DNA of 37,121 nucleotides. It comes from an uncultured Lachnospiraceae bacterium (GTDB taxonomy: Bacteria; Bacillota; Clostridia; Lachnospirales; Lachnospiraceae). The translations under genes and the position numbers were made by a program. The stretch is from positions 1-37,121 of the forward strand of contig CAMNWW010000002.1 of the NCBI GenBank assembly GCA_946566415.1. Direction: 5' to 3'. Below the pieces are notes generated by a model. That model saw only the letters and a list, made by a program, of their open reading frames with translations. It did not search any database and was not told where the DNA came from. The first letter of the stretch is position 1. Every line of letters begins with the position of its first letter. Positions 25,168 through 32,230 of the stretch are shown here, in pieces.

Positions 25168-26061
25168 TTATCCAGCGAATTTCTCTACTTCTTCCATTGT
25201 CGGAATAGCGACTCCGGCTCCGGCTCTCGACACAGTGACCGCCGCCGCTTTTGCCGCCATATCCATTGCCTTTTCCACCGGGAGTTCCTGAATCATTCCC
25301 GCAATAAAATACCCGGTAAATGTGTCGCCCGCCGCTGTTGTATCCACCGTTTCCACCTTATATATTTCCTGAGCATGCCTGCGGACGCCGTCAAAATAGA
25401 CAGAGCCGTCCCCGCCCAGCGTCAAAACGATCCTGGCTCCCGGGAATTTCTCCGCCAGAGCTTCTGACAGTTCCTGCCCGCCCTGGTTTTCCATTCCTAA
25501 TATCTGTCCGGCTTCTATCTCATTTAATATGAAGTAGTCGATCTTATCCAGAGGCAGTTCCAATACTTTTTCATCCATAGGAGAAGGATTCAGGACGATC
25601 TTCATTCCTTTTTCATGCGCTTTTTCTACTATATATGCCACTTCATTGATCTCATTTTGCAGGATCAGATAATCTCCCGCATCAAAAGCAGACAATGTCT
25701 CGTCCACCTGTTTTTGCGTAATCGTCTGGTTCGCGCCGCCATACAAGAGAATACAATTGTCCCCATTGTCGTCATTTTGTATAATCGCGTGACCGCTCTT
25801 CACCTCCGGAAGGACATGGATATAATCCGTACCCACTCCCGCCTCATTTAGAAATTCTTTGAGAAACAGTCCTTCCTGCCCGATACACCCCGCATGATAT
25901 ACCTCTGCGCCTGCCTTCCCCAGAGCGACCGACTGATTCAGCCCTTTCCCGCCAGGGTAAGTGCAAAGCTCTCTGGAAGAAATCGTCTCTCCCCTTTTCA
26001 CCACATGGTTCACCTTGTAGACATAGTCAATATTCAGTGATCCAAAATTCAGTACTTTCAT
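25168..26061 (-). CDS. rbsK: Ribokinase-family sugar kinase
   Basis: A PfkB-family kinase of 297 residues, the usual length for ribokinase, which converts D-ribose to ribose 5-phosphate with ATP. The start MKVLNFGSLNIDYVYKVNHV, the substrate motif TYPGGKGLNQSVALGKAGAE (about 34-53) and the catalytic TTAAGDTFTGYFIAG near the C-terminus are all present, as is an N-rich NEINEVAY region. The motif set fits ribokinase, but other sugar specificities in this family cannot be excluded, and no rbs transporter gene lies beside it. AGGAGGAG precedes the ATG. It is the last gene of a minus-strand run uppP - binding protein - kinase. Confidence 0.8.
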   Translation of the reverse strand: MKVLNFGSLNIDYVYKVNHVVKRGETISSRELCTYPGGKGLNQSVALGKAGAEVYHAGCIGQEGLFLKEFLNEAGVGTDYIHVLPEVKSGHAIIQNDDNGDNCILLYGGANQTITQKQVDETLSAFDAGDYLILQNEINEVAYIVEKAHEKGMKIVLNPSPMDEKVLELPLDKIDYFILNEIEAGQILGMENQGGQELSEALAEKFPGARIVLTLGGDGSVYFDGVRRHAQEIYKVETVDTTAAGDTFTGYFIAGMIQELPVEKAMDMAAKAAAVTVSRAGAGVAIPTMEEVEKFAG

Positions 26062-26079
26062 CCTTCTTTTCTCCTCCTG

Positions 26080-26871
26080 TTATTTAAGGTATTTGGCCAT
26101 AATCTCATCAAATGTCCCATCTTTTTTAAGCGTGGCCAGCGCCTCGTTCAGCTTTTCGCACAACTCATCATTTCCCTTCTTCACGGCAAATGCATATTCT
26201 TCCTCCACATAAGCCGTCTCCAGTACCTTTAGCCTATTGTCGTCTTCGGTCAGGAACTTTGCCGTCTGTTCGTCAAGAATGGCGGCGTCGATCTTCCCTT
26301 CAAAAATTGCTCCCAGCGCATTCGTCCCCCATGCAAAACGCTGGATGTTTTCGTCTCCAAACTCATCCGTCGCATAGATATCGCCCGTCGTCCCTTTCTG
26401 CACCCCGATCCGCTTACCCGCAAGAGTCTCCTGACCGGTAACCGTGCTGTCTGCTTTTACGACGATCGCCTGCTTGCCGCTTCCGTATGAATCCGTAAAT
26501 TCCACCTGCCCCCGCCTTGTGTCAATGGCTAAAAGCCCTGCGGCTCCCATATCTGCATCATCACTCTGCACTGCCGGCAGGATTGACTCGATCTCCATCT
26601 CCTTTACAACAAGCTCGCGGTTCATTTTTTCGGCAATGGCGCCGACAAGCTCTACGTCGATTCCGATAAGTTTCTCTTCCTCATAATACCCATAAGGCGG
26701 AAGCTCTGCACTTAGAGCAACAACCAATTTCTCCTTTTTGCTTTCTTTCTTTTCCTGTACTTCCTTTTCTTCTGCTTTTTTTGATCTGCACGCCCCTGCC
26801 GCGCACGCCAAGGCAACTACGCACGCCAAAAAAAACGCCCCATACATAATTTTCTTCTTTTTTATCTTCAT
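26080..26871 (-). CDS. Orphan family-3 (amino-acid type) solute-binding lipoprotein
   Basis: The 263 residues begin with a lysine-rich signal sequence and hydrophobic core (FFLACVVALACAAGAC) ending at Cys28 in AAGAC, a slightly non-standard lipobox. A Lys/Glu-rich linker (about 30-47) follows, then a SBP_bac_3 domain: ALSAELPPYGYYEEEKLIGI at the ligand-binding start, ADMGAAGLLAIDTRRGQVEF, and AGKRIGVQKGTTGDIYA. These proteins capture polar amino acids or similar ligands for ABC import. No permease or ATPase genes lie alongside, so it may feed a distant transporter or a chemoreceptor. It starts 7 bases after the uppP stop and precedes the kinase gene by 18 bases. Confidence 0.88.
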   Translation of the reverse strand: MKIKKKKIMYGAFFLACVVALACAAGACRSKKAEEKEVQEKKESKKEKLVVALSAELPPYGYYEEEKLIGIDVELVGAIAEKMNRELVVKEMEIESILPAVQSDDADMGAAGLLAIDTRRGQVEFTDSYGSGKQAIVVKADSTVTGQETLAGKRIGVQKGTTGDIYATDEFGDENIQRFAWGTNALGAIFEGKIDAAILDEQTAKFLTEDDNRLKVLETAYVEEEYAFAVKKGNDELCEKLNEALATLKKDGTFDEIMAKYLK

Positions 26872-26878
26872 ATGCCAG

Positions 26879-27697
26879 CTATCCCCATACTATAAAATAC
26901 AACAGCACCAGGACGCCGAGTACGATCCGGTAATATCCAAACGGTTTGAAATCATGCTTTTTAATATAAGACATCAAAAATTTAATCGCGAATACCGACA
27001 CGAAAAACGCAACCAGGCATCCTACAAGCAGAATCGCAACCTCCATGCCTGTATAGCCAAATCCGAACTTAAAAAGCTTAAGGGCGCTCGCTCCGAACAT
27101 GACTGGAATCGCAAGATAAAACGTAAATTCCGCCGCCACAGCTCTTGAAGTTCCGAGAAGAAGGCCTCCAAGTATCGTCGCCCCGGAACGAGACGTACCG
27201 GGAACCAGGGCAAGGACCTGGAACAGACCAATATATAGTCCGGTTGAATAGGGAAGTTCTGACAGTTTCGTGATTCTTGGACGCGTATGGGCGTTTCTTT
27301 TCTCGATCAGTATGAAAAAAATCCCATAGATGATCAGCATCAAAGCTACCACCACATAGTTGTAGAGATATTTATCCAAAAGGTCGTCGAACAAAATTCC
27401 GATTACTCCGGCCGGAATGCAGGAAACAATAATCTTCATCCATAGGTTTATGGTTAGTCTCTTCTGCTTTGCCGTCTTTCTCCGTGAAAACGGATTCAAT
27501 TTGTGGAAATACAAGACAACTACCGCCAAAATCGCTCCAAGCTGGATCACGACGCGGAACATCTCCATAAACTCTTCACTTTGAGACATGTGAAGGAACT
27601 CTTCTACCAAAATCATATGCCCTGTGCTGCTGATAGGGAGCCACTCCGTGATTCCTTCCACCACCCCCAGGATAACTGCGATTAATATATCTGCCAT
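26879..27697 (-). CDS. uppP: Undecaprenyl-diphosphatase UppP (BacA)
   Basis: An integral membrane enzyme of 272 residues that recycles the lipid carrier undecaprenyl pyrophosphate for peptidoglycan synthesis and gives low-level bacitracin resistance. The two catalytic motifs are present: [17 protein letters not shown] (about 14-30) and [15 protein letters not shown] (about 158-172). Around eight hydrophobic segments run through the protein. AAAGAGGAG precedes the ATG. It is the first gene of a closely spaced run with the solute-binding lipoprotein and the kinase. Confidence 0.96.
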   Translation of the reverse strand: MADILIAVILGVVEGITEWLPISSTGHMILVEEFLHMSQSEEFMEMFRVVIQLGAILAVVVLYFHKLNPFSRRKTAKQKRLTINLWMKIIVSCIPAGVIGILFDDLLDKYLYNYVVVALMLIIYGIFFILIEKRNAHTRPRITKLSELPYSTGLYIGLFQVLALVPGTSRSGATILGGLLLGTSRAVAAEFTFYLAIPVMFGASALKLFKFGFGYTGMEVAILLVGCLVAFFVSVFAIKFLMSYIKKHDFKPFGYYRIVLGVLVLLYFIVWG

Positions 27698-27781
27698 TTT
27701 TTCTCCTCTTTTCTCTCTTTGTACTTTCTTTGCCTTTTACTTTATTTTATGTATGCTCTCTTTATGTATGCCCCTTTGCGC

Positions 27782-28624
27782 CTATAATACGAATTTCTCC
27801 ACAGCCAGGGCGGCTCCGTTCTCGTTGTTGGAAAGCGTGATGTAATCCGCCGCTTCCTTTACACTTTCCACAGCGTTCTCTACCGCAACGCCAAATCCGA
27901 CCGACCGGATCATCGCCAGATCGTTCTCGCCGTCTCCGCACGCCATGATCTCCTCCCTGGGGATGCCCAGATAACTGCCCAGCCGTAAAAGTCCTGTCCC
28001 TTTATCAGCTCCCAGCGCGTTGGCCTCCAGGTTCCTTGAAATCGCGCTGGTGACGACAAGGCCTCCCAGCTTTTCAATCCTCCTTCTGGCCTCCTTTTGG
28101 TCCTCTTCTCTTCGGAAAACAGCATGCACTTTATCCAGTCCATGCCCTTCCATCTCACGCATCTTTTCCCATAGATCCGGCACCCCGGCACGGGTACTGC
28201 GGATGTATTCTACCACAGGCTGCGACCCTACATAATACTCAGCTCTGGCAATCTCTTCCTCCTTAGCATAACCCATACCGTCAAAATAAATCTCCTTCAG
28301 AGTATCGTATTCATCAAATATTCTAAGAACTCTCACCGCCAAGTCATATCCGACCGGGCATTCATAAATCACCTTCTTCTCCTGTCTGTCCACGATCCTT
28401 CCTCCGTTGGAAGCCAGTACGTACCGCATTCCAGGAAATTCCAGCAGTTCCTTCGGCACCCCCGTCACCGGACGTCCTGTTGCGACGACAAGCTCGACGC
28501 CTTTTTCCCTGGCCCTACTCAGCACACTCCGGGTATATTCCGTCAGCTCCTTCTGGTCGTTTAAAAGTGTCCCGTCAAGATCGAAGCCGATCATTCTTAT
28601 ATTCATATTTTCTGCTCGATTCAT
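27782..28624 (-). CDS. Cof-type HAD-superfamily phosphatase
   Basis: A cytoplasmic phosphatase of the HAD IIB (Cof) class, 280 residues from the ATG at 28622-28624, which has AAGGGTG upstream; the 22 residues before it in the ORF track have no support. HAD motif I is GFDLDGTLLND, motif II is VVATGRP, the cap domain occupies about 85-190, and the C-terminal motif IV is MACGDGENDLAMI. ADKGTGLLRLGSYLGI contains the motif III lysine region. Substrates in this class are usually sugar phosphates or nucleotides; none can be assigned. It lies 84 bases upstream of uppP and has its own divergent promoter. Confidence 0.93.
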   Translation of the reverse strand: MNRAENMNIRMIGFDLDGTLLNDQKELTEYTRSVLSRAREKGVELVVATGRPVTGVPKELLEFPGMRYVLASNGGRIVDRQEKKVIYECPVGYDLAVRVLRIFDEYDTLKEIYFDGMGYAKEEEIARAEYYVGSQPVVEYIRSTRAGVPDLWEKMREMEGHGLDKVHAVFRREEDQKEARRRIEKLGGLVVTSAISRNLEANALGADKGTGLLRLGSYLGIPREEIMACGDGENDLAMIRSVGFGVAVENAVESVKEAADYITLSNNENGAALAVEKFVL

Positions 28625-28748
28625 TATTTTCACCCTTATCTTACTTGGTCCTCCTATCATCCCATCTCGATATGAAGCCAAATCCCCCATGCAGACAGAT
28701 AGCCTAAGCGCCGCATGGCTGAACTGTTTTAAAAAATTTATATTTTAT

Positions 28749-28777
28749 AGTATAACAAAGTTTGCGAAATAAAGCAA
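28749..28777 (-). promoter_or_regulatory. Promoter of the HAD phosphatase gene
   Basis: On the minus strand TTGCTT (28772-28777) and TATACT (28749-28754) are spaced by 17 bases. It overlaps the oppositely oriented promoter at 28762-28790. Confidence 0.55.
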
Positions 28778-28790
28778 TTTGTAGTATACT
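28762..28790 (+). promoter_or_regulatory. Promoter of the secreted cell-wall hydrolase gene
   Basis: TTGCGA (28762-28767) and TATACT (28785-28790) are spaced by 17 bases. The -10 box is part of the palindrome AGTATACT, and AGTATAC is repeated just downstream (28798-28804). Confidence 0.65.
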
Positions 28791-28826
28791 ATTAAAAGTA
28801 TACTTTTGTAGAAAGGAATTTGCGGC

Positions 28827-29906
28827 ATGAAAAAGAAGCTGAAATCATTGCTTAAGGTTTTTACTGCTTTCGCCTGCGCTATTTCTATTTGCACACTTAC
28901 CGTTCGCGCAGACGATTCATCACCAGTGGACAGCCTTACAAAGAAAACCTCAGATCTACAGAACCGTTTGGACAATCTGAATAATCAGCTCACAGAGTTA
29001 AGCGCGGAGATTACAGACCTGGCTGTAAAAATTGAAGAGACTGACAGCTCTATAGCGAAAGCAGAGCTTGACCTTGCTGCGGCAAAGCTGAACGAGCAGC
29101 TGCAGTATGATGCAATGAAGAAACGAATTAAATACATGTATGAATCAGGAAACACATCCCTTCTTGAGATTCTTTTTTCTTCTGAGAGTATGGGTGAGTT
29201 CCTCAACAATACAGAATTTGTCAGAAATGTTACCGAGTATGACCGGAACATGCTTAACGATCTCCAGCAGATACATAAGGAAATTTCCGAAAAGGAACAG
29301 GCATTAAAAGAAGAGCAGGAAGAGCTTGCTGCAATGAAGGAAGATATGGAGTCGCGCCGGAGTTCTCTCAACACCGCCATCTCCACGACGTCCGGGGATC
29401 TCAAAGCCTCGGCGGACGCACTCTCTAAGGCGAAGGCTGCCGAAGCCGCAGCACAGGAGGCGTTGAAAGAGCAGGCCAATCACGAGAATAATTCTTCCGG
29501 AGGCGGCGGACAGTCGTCAGGCGGGAGCAGCGACAGCGTTACAGTCGACCCGCTCCCATCTAATACTGGTGAATTGGTCTTGTTTGCGGCGATTCTGGAA
29601 TGTGAGGCGGGAAGCTCTAATTACGACGCTCTCCTGGCTGTAGCGACAGTTGTTATGAACAGGGTCGCAAGCGGAAGCTATCCCGGAACCGTCACCGAAG
29701 TTATTTACCAGCGCGGACAATTCTCTCCCACTTGGAATGGGAGCCTGAACAAGGTCCTTCAAAGAGGTCCCTGTTCTCTGAGCTATCAGGTAGCCCAGGA
29801 TGCTCTGAATGGGAAACGGCTGTCAGCCGTCAGCGGATGCTATTCGTTCCGGGCGTCCTGGACAGGCTATCCCGGAGTTATCATCGGCGATAACGTTTTC
29901 TTCTAA
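28827..29906 (+). CDS. Secreted coiled-coil protein with C-terminal SleB-type cell-wall hydrolase domain
   Basis: The 359 residues begin with a Sec signal peptide (KKKLKSLLKVFTAFACAISI, likely cut after VRA at 28). Residues about 30-225 form a long coiled coil (SLTKKTSDLQNRLDNLNNQL; then Glu/Ala/Lys heptads) like the N-terminal part of PcsB/CwlO-type hydrolases. A Gly/Ser-rich linker (about 230-250) leads to a Hydrolase_2/SleB domain (about 255-359) with LFAAILECEAGSSNYDALLA, VVMNRVASGSYPGTVTEVIY and QRGQFSPTW; the Glu in ECEAG is the expected catalytic residue. SleB acts on spore cortex; here the coiled coil suggests a regulated vegetative wall hydrolase. AAAGGA precedes the ATG, and a terminator follows. 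Confidence 0.9.
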   Translation: MKKKLKSLLKVFTAFACAISICTLTVRADDSSPVDSLTKKTSDLQNRLDNLNNQLTELSAEITDLAVKIEETDSSIAKAELDLAAAKLNEQLQYDAMKKRIKYMYESGNTSLLEILFSSESMGEFLNNTEFVRNVTEYDRNMLNDLQQIHKEISEKEQALKEEQEELAAMKEDMESRRSSLNTAISTTSGDLKASADALSKAKAAEAAAQEALKEQANHENNSSGGGGQSSGGSSDSVTVDPLPSNTGELVLFAAILECEAGSSNYDALLAVATVVMNRVASGSYPGTVTEVIYQRGQFSPTWNGSLNKVLQRGPCSLSYQVAQDALNGKRLSAVSGCYSFRASWTGYPGVIIGDNVFF

Positions 29907-29915
29907 ATCGAATTT

Positions 29916-29961
29916 AAATAGGGGGCGATATGATTTGTATGAATCACATCGCCCCCTATTT
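29916..29961 (+). terminator. Terminator of the cell-wall hydrolase gene
   Basis: AAATAGGGGGCGATATGATT pairs with AATCACATCGCCCCCTATTT around a 6-base loop, with one A-C mismatch. It starts 10 bases after the stop codon and ends in TATTTT. Confidence 0.85.
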
Positions 29962-30003
29962 TGAACTATCTATTTCTCGACAGCCTCATTTTTGACCTAC
30001 ATG

Positions 30004-30112
30004 ATTGATGCCATCCCGGATTGTTCCGTGCTTCGCACTCCCACAATCCGTACCTGCATTAATTGATGCCATCCCGGATTGTTCCGTGCTTCGCACTCCC
30101 ACAATCCGTACC
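30004..30112. repeat. Two direct copies of a 51-base palindromic unit
   Basis: Units at 30004-30054 and 30062-30112 are identical and 58 bases apart. Each contains CGGATTGT...ACAATCCG as an outer stem and GTGC-TTC-GCAC as an inner hairpin. ATTGATGCCA at the start of each unit recurs in inverted form (TGGCATCAAT) at 30227-30236, overlapping the stop codon of the neighbouring binding-protein gene. The short ORFs in this stretch are only translations of the palindromes. Confidence 0.85.
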
Positions 30113-30226
30113 CGATATTCGGATATCGTGGCGCTGACGCGCCACTTACATCCTCATATCGGGGCGGGTCATTAAGCCATAGAACCACTTATGTGCAAGC
30201 ACACCGTGGTCCATGGCTTTTGACCC
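30111..30226. repeat. Two further nested palindromes in the same gap
   Basis: The first has CCCGATAT (30111-30118) pairing with ATATCGGG (30156-30163) around a perfect GTGGCGC-TGAC-GCGCCAC hairpin at 30128-30145. The second has GGGTCA (30166-30171) pairing with TGACCC (30221-30226), with further pairing of AAGCCAT/ATGGCTT and ACCAC/GTGGT and an inner GTGC/GCAC pair. Together with the preceding units they fill the 325-base gap between the terminator and the binding-protein gene; no gene is seen there. Confidence 0.8.
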
Positions 30227-30231
30227 TGGCA

Positions 30232-31482
30232 TCAATACATCATTCTGCTTATTGTTTCCTGCTGCAGATTATCCTTTGTCACCCACACATAACCGGTATT
30301 CACCTCTGCCTCATTCGCCTGATCCAGTATCGCTCTTGCGCAGGCGACAACAGTCGCATATCCCATACCATATGGGTTCTGCACGATCAATCCTTCCAAT
30401 TTTCCGTTTTCAAGTAGTTCCAGCTGATCCTCACCGCCGTCAAAACTAACGATTTTTATGTCCTTATTCTCCATCTCTTCCAGCACGCTTACCGCCAGCT
30501 TGGCCGCTTCTTCATTCGTCGTATATATTCCTTTTATATTGGGATTCTTCTCAAGAAGGTATCTCACAACATCCTCCTGCGTCATGTCCGCCGCTTCTTC
30601 CCCTAAATCCTCCGAATCCGTTGTTCCTCCATTATCAGACGCCGTCTCGGTATTTTCCGGTACTTCTGGATCCGAGTTTTCCTGGCCTTCTAAATCTTCC
30701 CCGGCATTTTGTTCTTCCGAAATTGTCTTCTGCATTTCTTCCAGCTCATCTAATCGGTATACCGCAGCTATCTTTACTTCCGGGTGCTCTTCTTGAATAG
30801 CATTTGTAAAACCTTCCTCCCGTTTCTGTGCGGAAGTCGACTTAGAATCATGGACTAGAAGGAGCAGCTCCCCTTCCTCGCTAATGCTGTCGCAGAGCTT
30901 GCTTGCCGCTGTATGCGACGCTTCCATATTGTCCGTATCCACCATACTCATGATATCTGGGTAGTGTGTTCCGGAGTCAAATGCCACAATCGGAATATGG
31001 TTCTCCGCCGCCAGGTCAAACTGCACTTCGCACGCGTCTGCGTCAACCGCCGCGATCCCGACAGCCGCTGGATATCTGGCAAGCTCTTCGTCGAGAATGT
31101 TTACCTGGTCGTCCACATCCGTCTCTGTCTGCGGCGCAGAGTAGACCATTGTAATCTTATCGCCGCCCTTATATCCAAGCTTGTCATTCATATCCTCAAT
31201 CGCCTTCTCGGCCCCGGCCTTTATCTCAGACCAATACGGAGACGAATCTCCTCTTCCTATAATTGAAATACGCGTTCCCGATTCCAGTTTCAGACCGTCT
31301 ACATTACTGTACGCCATCGGGTGGATAACATCCAGATTACACTGACGTACATTTTCCTCGGTCTGTTCCCCTCCCTGGGAGTCATCCTTTTTATCACCGG
31401 TTCCCTGCACGGCGGCCGTGCATCCCGCCGCTATCAGAGCCACACAGCACCCTGCCGCCACTATATTCCATGGTCTTTTCAT
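30232..31482 (-). CDS. Sugar-type (periplasmic-binding-protein 4) solute-binding lipoprotein with acidic insert
   Basis: A 416-residue lipoprotein: signal peptide with lipobox IAAGC (Cys21), Asp/Glu/Gly-rich linker, then a Peripla_BP_4-like fold with ISIIGRGDSSPYWSEIKAG, IVAFDSGTHYPDIMSMVDTD and KIVSFDGGEDQLELLENGKL, and a C-terminal DEAEVNTGYVWVTKDN-like strand (ANEAEVNTGYVWVTKDNL). Such proteins bind sugars or autoinducer-2-like ligands. Residues about 255-300 are an acidic, Asn/Ser/Thr-rich insertion (EQNAGEDLEGQENSDPEVPE) that I would not expect in this fold. No ABC permease or ATPase gene is nearby. The stop codon lies in the edge of the palindrome cluster. AAAGGGGCG lies upstream of the ATG. 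Confidence 0.88.
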   Translation of the reverse strand: MKRPWNIVAAGCCVALIAAGCTAAVQGTGDKKDDSQGGEQTEENVRQCNLDVIHPMAYSNVDGLKLESGTRISIIGRGDSSPYWSEIKAGAEKAIEDMNDKLGYKGGDKITMVYSAPQTETDVDDQVNILDEELARYPAAVGIAAVDADACEVQFDLAAENHIPIVAFDSGTHYPDIMSMVDTDNMEASHTAASKLCDSISEEGELLLLVHDSKSTSAQKREEGFTNAIQEEHPEVKIAAVYRLDELEEMQKTISEEQNAGEDLEGQENSDPEVPENTETASDNGGTTDSEDLGEEAADMTQEDVVRYLLEKNPNIKGIYTTNEEAAKLAVSVLEEMENKDIKIVSFDGGEDQLELLENGKLEGLIVQNPYGMGYATVVACARAILDQANEAEVNTGYVWVTKDNLQQETISRMMY

Positions 31483-31570
31483 AAATATCGCCCCTTTCCG
31501 CTATGCTTCTTCATCTTCTTTTGTACTTCAAGCGGATTCCGATTACCCTCTGCTAAAATTAACGCCCAAT

Positions 31571-31609
31571 TTGAATCGCCTAACCGGCGATGTGTTTCAC
31601 ATAGTAACC
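31571..31609. repeat. Diverged third copy of the fliE-fliF palindromic repeat
   Basis: GAATCGCCTAACCGGCGATG followed by TTTCACATAGTAACC matches the core ATCGCC/GGCGAT and the TTCAnA-AGTA tail of the two copies at 14161-14269. It lies in the 5' leader of the binding-protein gene, directly downstream of that gene's -10 box. Aside from this repeat and the promoters listed, the 340-base gap 31483-31822 holds nothing else I can identify. Confidence 0.7.
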
Positions 31610-31639
31610 ACTATACACCAAAACATCAGAAAATGCCAA
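31610..31639 (-). promoter_or_regulatory. Promoter of the sugar-type binding-protein gene
   Basis: On the minus strand TTGGCA (31634-31639) and TATAGT (31610-31615) are separated by 18 bases; both match sigma-A boxes at 5 of 6 positions. Confidence 0.6.
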
Positions 31640-31673
31640 AACTTTTTCTTAAGATTTCGTAAAGAATTTTTAC

Positions 31674-31702
31674 TTGTATATTTAAATCATATGTATTAAA
31701 AT
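31674..31702 (+). promoter_or_regulatory. Promoter of the ferredoxin gene
   Basis: TTGTAT (31674-31679) and TAAAAT (31697-31702) are 17 bases apart, predicting a start of transcription near 31709. Confidence 0.6.
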
Positions 31703-31708
31703 AGAGTC

Positions 31709-31822
31709 ATGCAAGCAATGTTAGGGCCAGAAACTATTTTGACCTATGATACCTACGGATTGATCCGCACTTTGTGGTATCGTGCAGATTGCAATACTAT
31801 AAGTAAAAGGAGGGTACATATT
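31709..31822 (+). other. Possibly structured 114-base leader of the ferredoxin gene
   Basis: The predicted leader can fold into a three-way junction: GCAAT/ATTGC closes it, TAGG/CCTA makes one arm, and ATGATACC (31746-31753) with GGTATCGT (31776-31783) makes another that encloses CGGATTGATCCG. I do not recognise a known riboswitch. The frame is open and in phase with the ferredoxin, but the upstream ATG has no ribosome binding site. Confidence 0.35.
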
Positions 31823-31993
31823 ATGGCACATGTAATTTCTGATGCCTGCGTAAGCTGCGGCGCATGCGAAAGCGCTTGTCCGGTAGGCGCCATTTCAATG
31901 GGCGAAGACCATATGCAGATCGACGCCGGCGCTTGTGTTGACTGCGGCGCTTGTGAAGCTGCATGTCCAACAGGAGCTATTTCTGCCGAATAG
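31823..31993 (+). CDS. Clostridial-type 2[4Fe-4S] ferredoxin
   Basis: A 56-residue electron carrier. Two CxxCxxCxxxCP motifs, CVSCGACESACP and CVDCGACEAACP, bind two [4Fe-4S] clusters in the classical symmetrical arrangement. The ATG at 31823-31825 gives the family start MAHVISDACV and has AAAAGGAGGG upstream; the 38 extra residues in the ORF track have no such site. It serves as low-potential electron donor/acceptor for enzymes such as pyruvate:ferredoxin oxidoreductase and hydrogenase in anaerobes. It has its own promoter and terminator and is therefore a single-gene unit. Confidence 0.96.
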   Translation: MAHVISDACVSCGACESACPVGAISMGEDHMQIDAGACVDCGACEAACPTGAISAE

Positions 31994-32024
31994 TCTAATG
32001 TTGAAATAATTCAAACAGGTAATG

Positions 32025-32067
32025 GGAACGGATTTCTGCGGACAGCCGCCGGATACCCGTTCCTTTT
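32025..32067 (+). terminator. Terminator of the ferredoxin gene
   Basis: GGAACGG (32025-32031) pairs with CCGTTCC (32057-32063), with an inner GCGG/CCGC stem, and is followed by TTTTTCTTTT. Confidence 0.85.
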
Positions 32068-32166
32068 TCTTTTCTTTCCAGCGGTTCTTTTGCCGCGCAT
32101 CATTTGTCGAACGATTTTTGTCCCACATGTCCTATTATATGCTACAATATACTTGTCACATGAAAT

Positions 32167-32200
32167 ACTTCAGAAACTTTTTTAGTTCTGTTCCTGAAGT
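32167..32200. promoter_or_regulatory. Inverted repeat ahead of the MerR-type gene
   Basis: ACTTCAGAAAC (32167-32177) and GTTCCTGAAGT (32190-32200) are complementary at 10 of 11 positions with a 12-base spacer. It lies 30 bases before the start codon and could be an operator or a leader hairpin. A TACAAT box lies at about 32145, but its -35 partner is poorly spaced. Confidence 0.4.
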
Positions 32201-32230
32201 GCCTACATAAATAATAAGGGGGTAAATCGT

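Noticed and set aside
30004-30112. CRISPR array
   Set aside because: Only two units, each itself a long hairpin, with a 7-base spacer and no cas genes.
29997-30188. 63-residue minus-strand ORF (and the 112-residue plus-strand ORF at 30079)
   Set aside because: Both are translations of the palindromic repeats; the duplicated peptide segment mirrors the DNA repeat and no ribosome binding site is seen.
31709-31822. 38-residue N-terminal extension of the ferredoxin
   Set aside because: The upstream ATG sits at the predicted transcription start with no ribosome binding site; the 56-residue form matches the family exactly.
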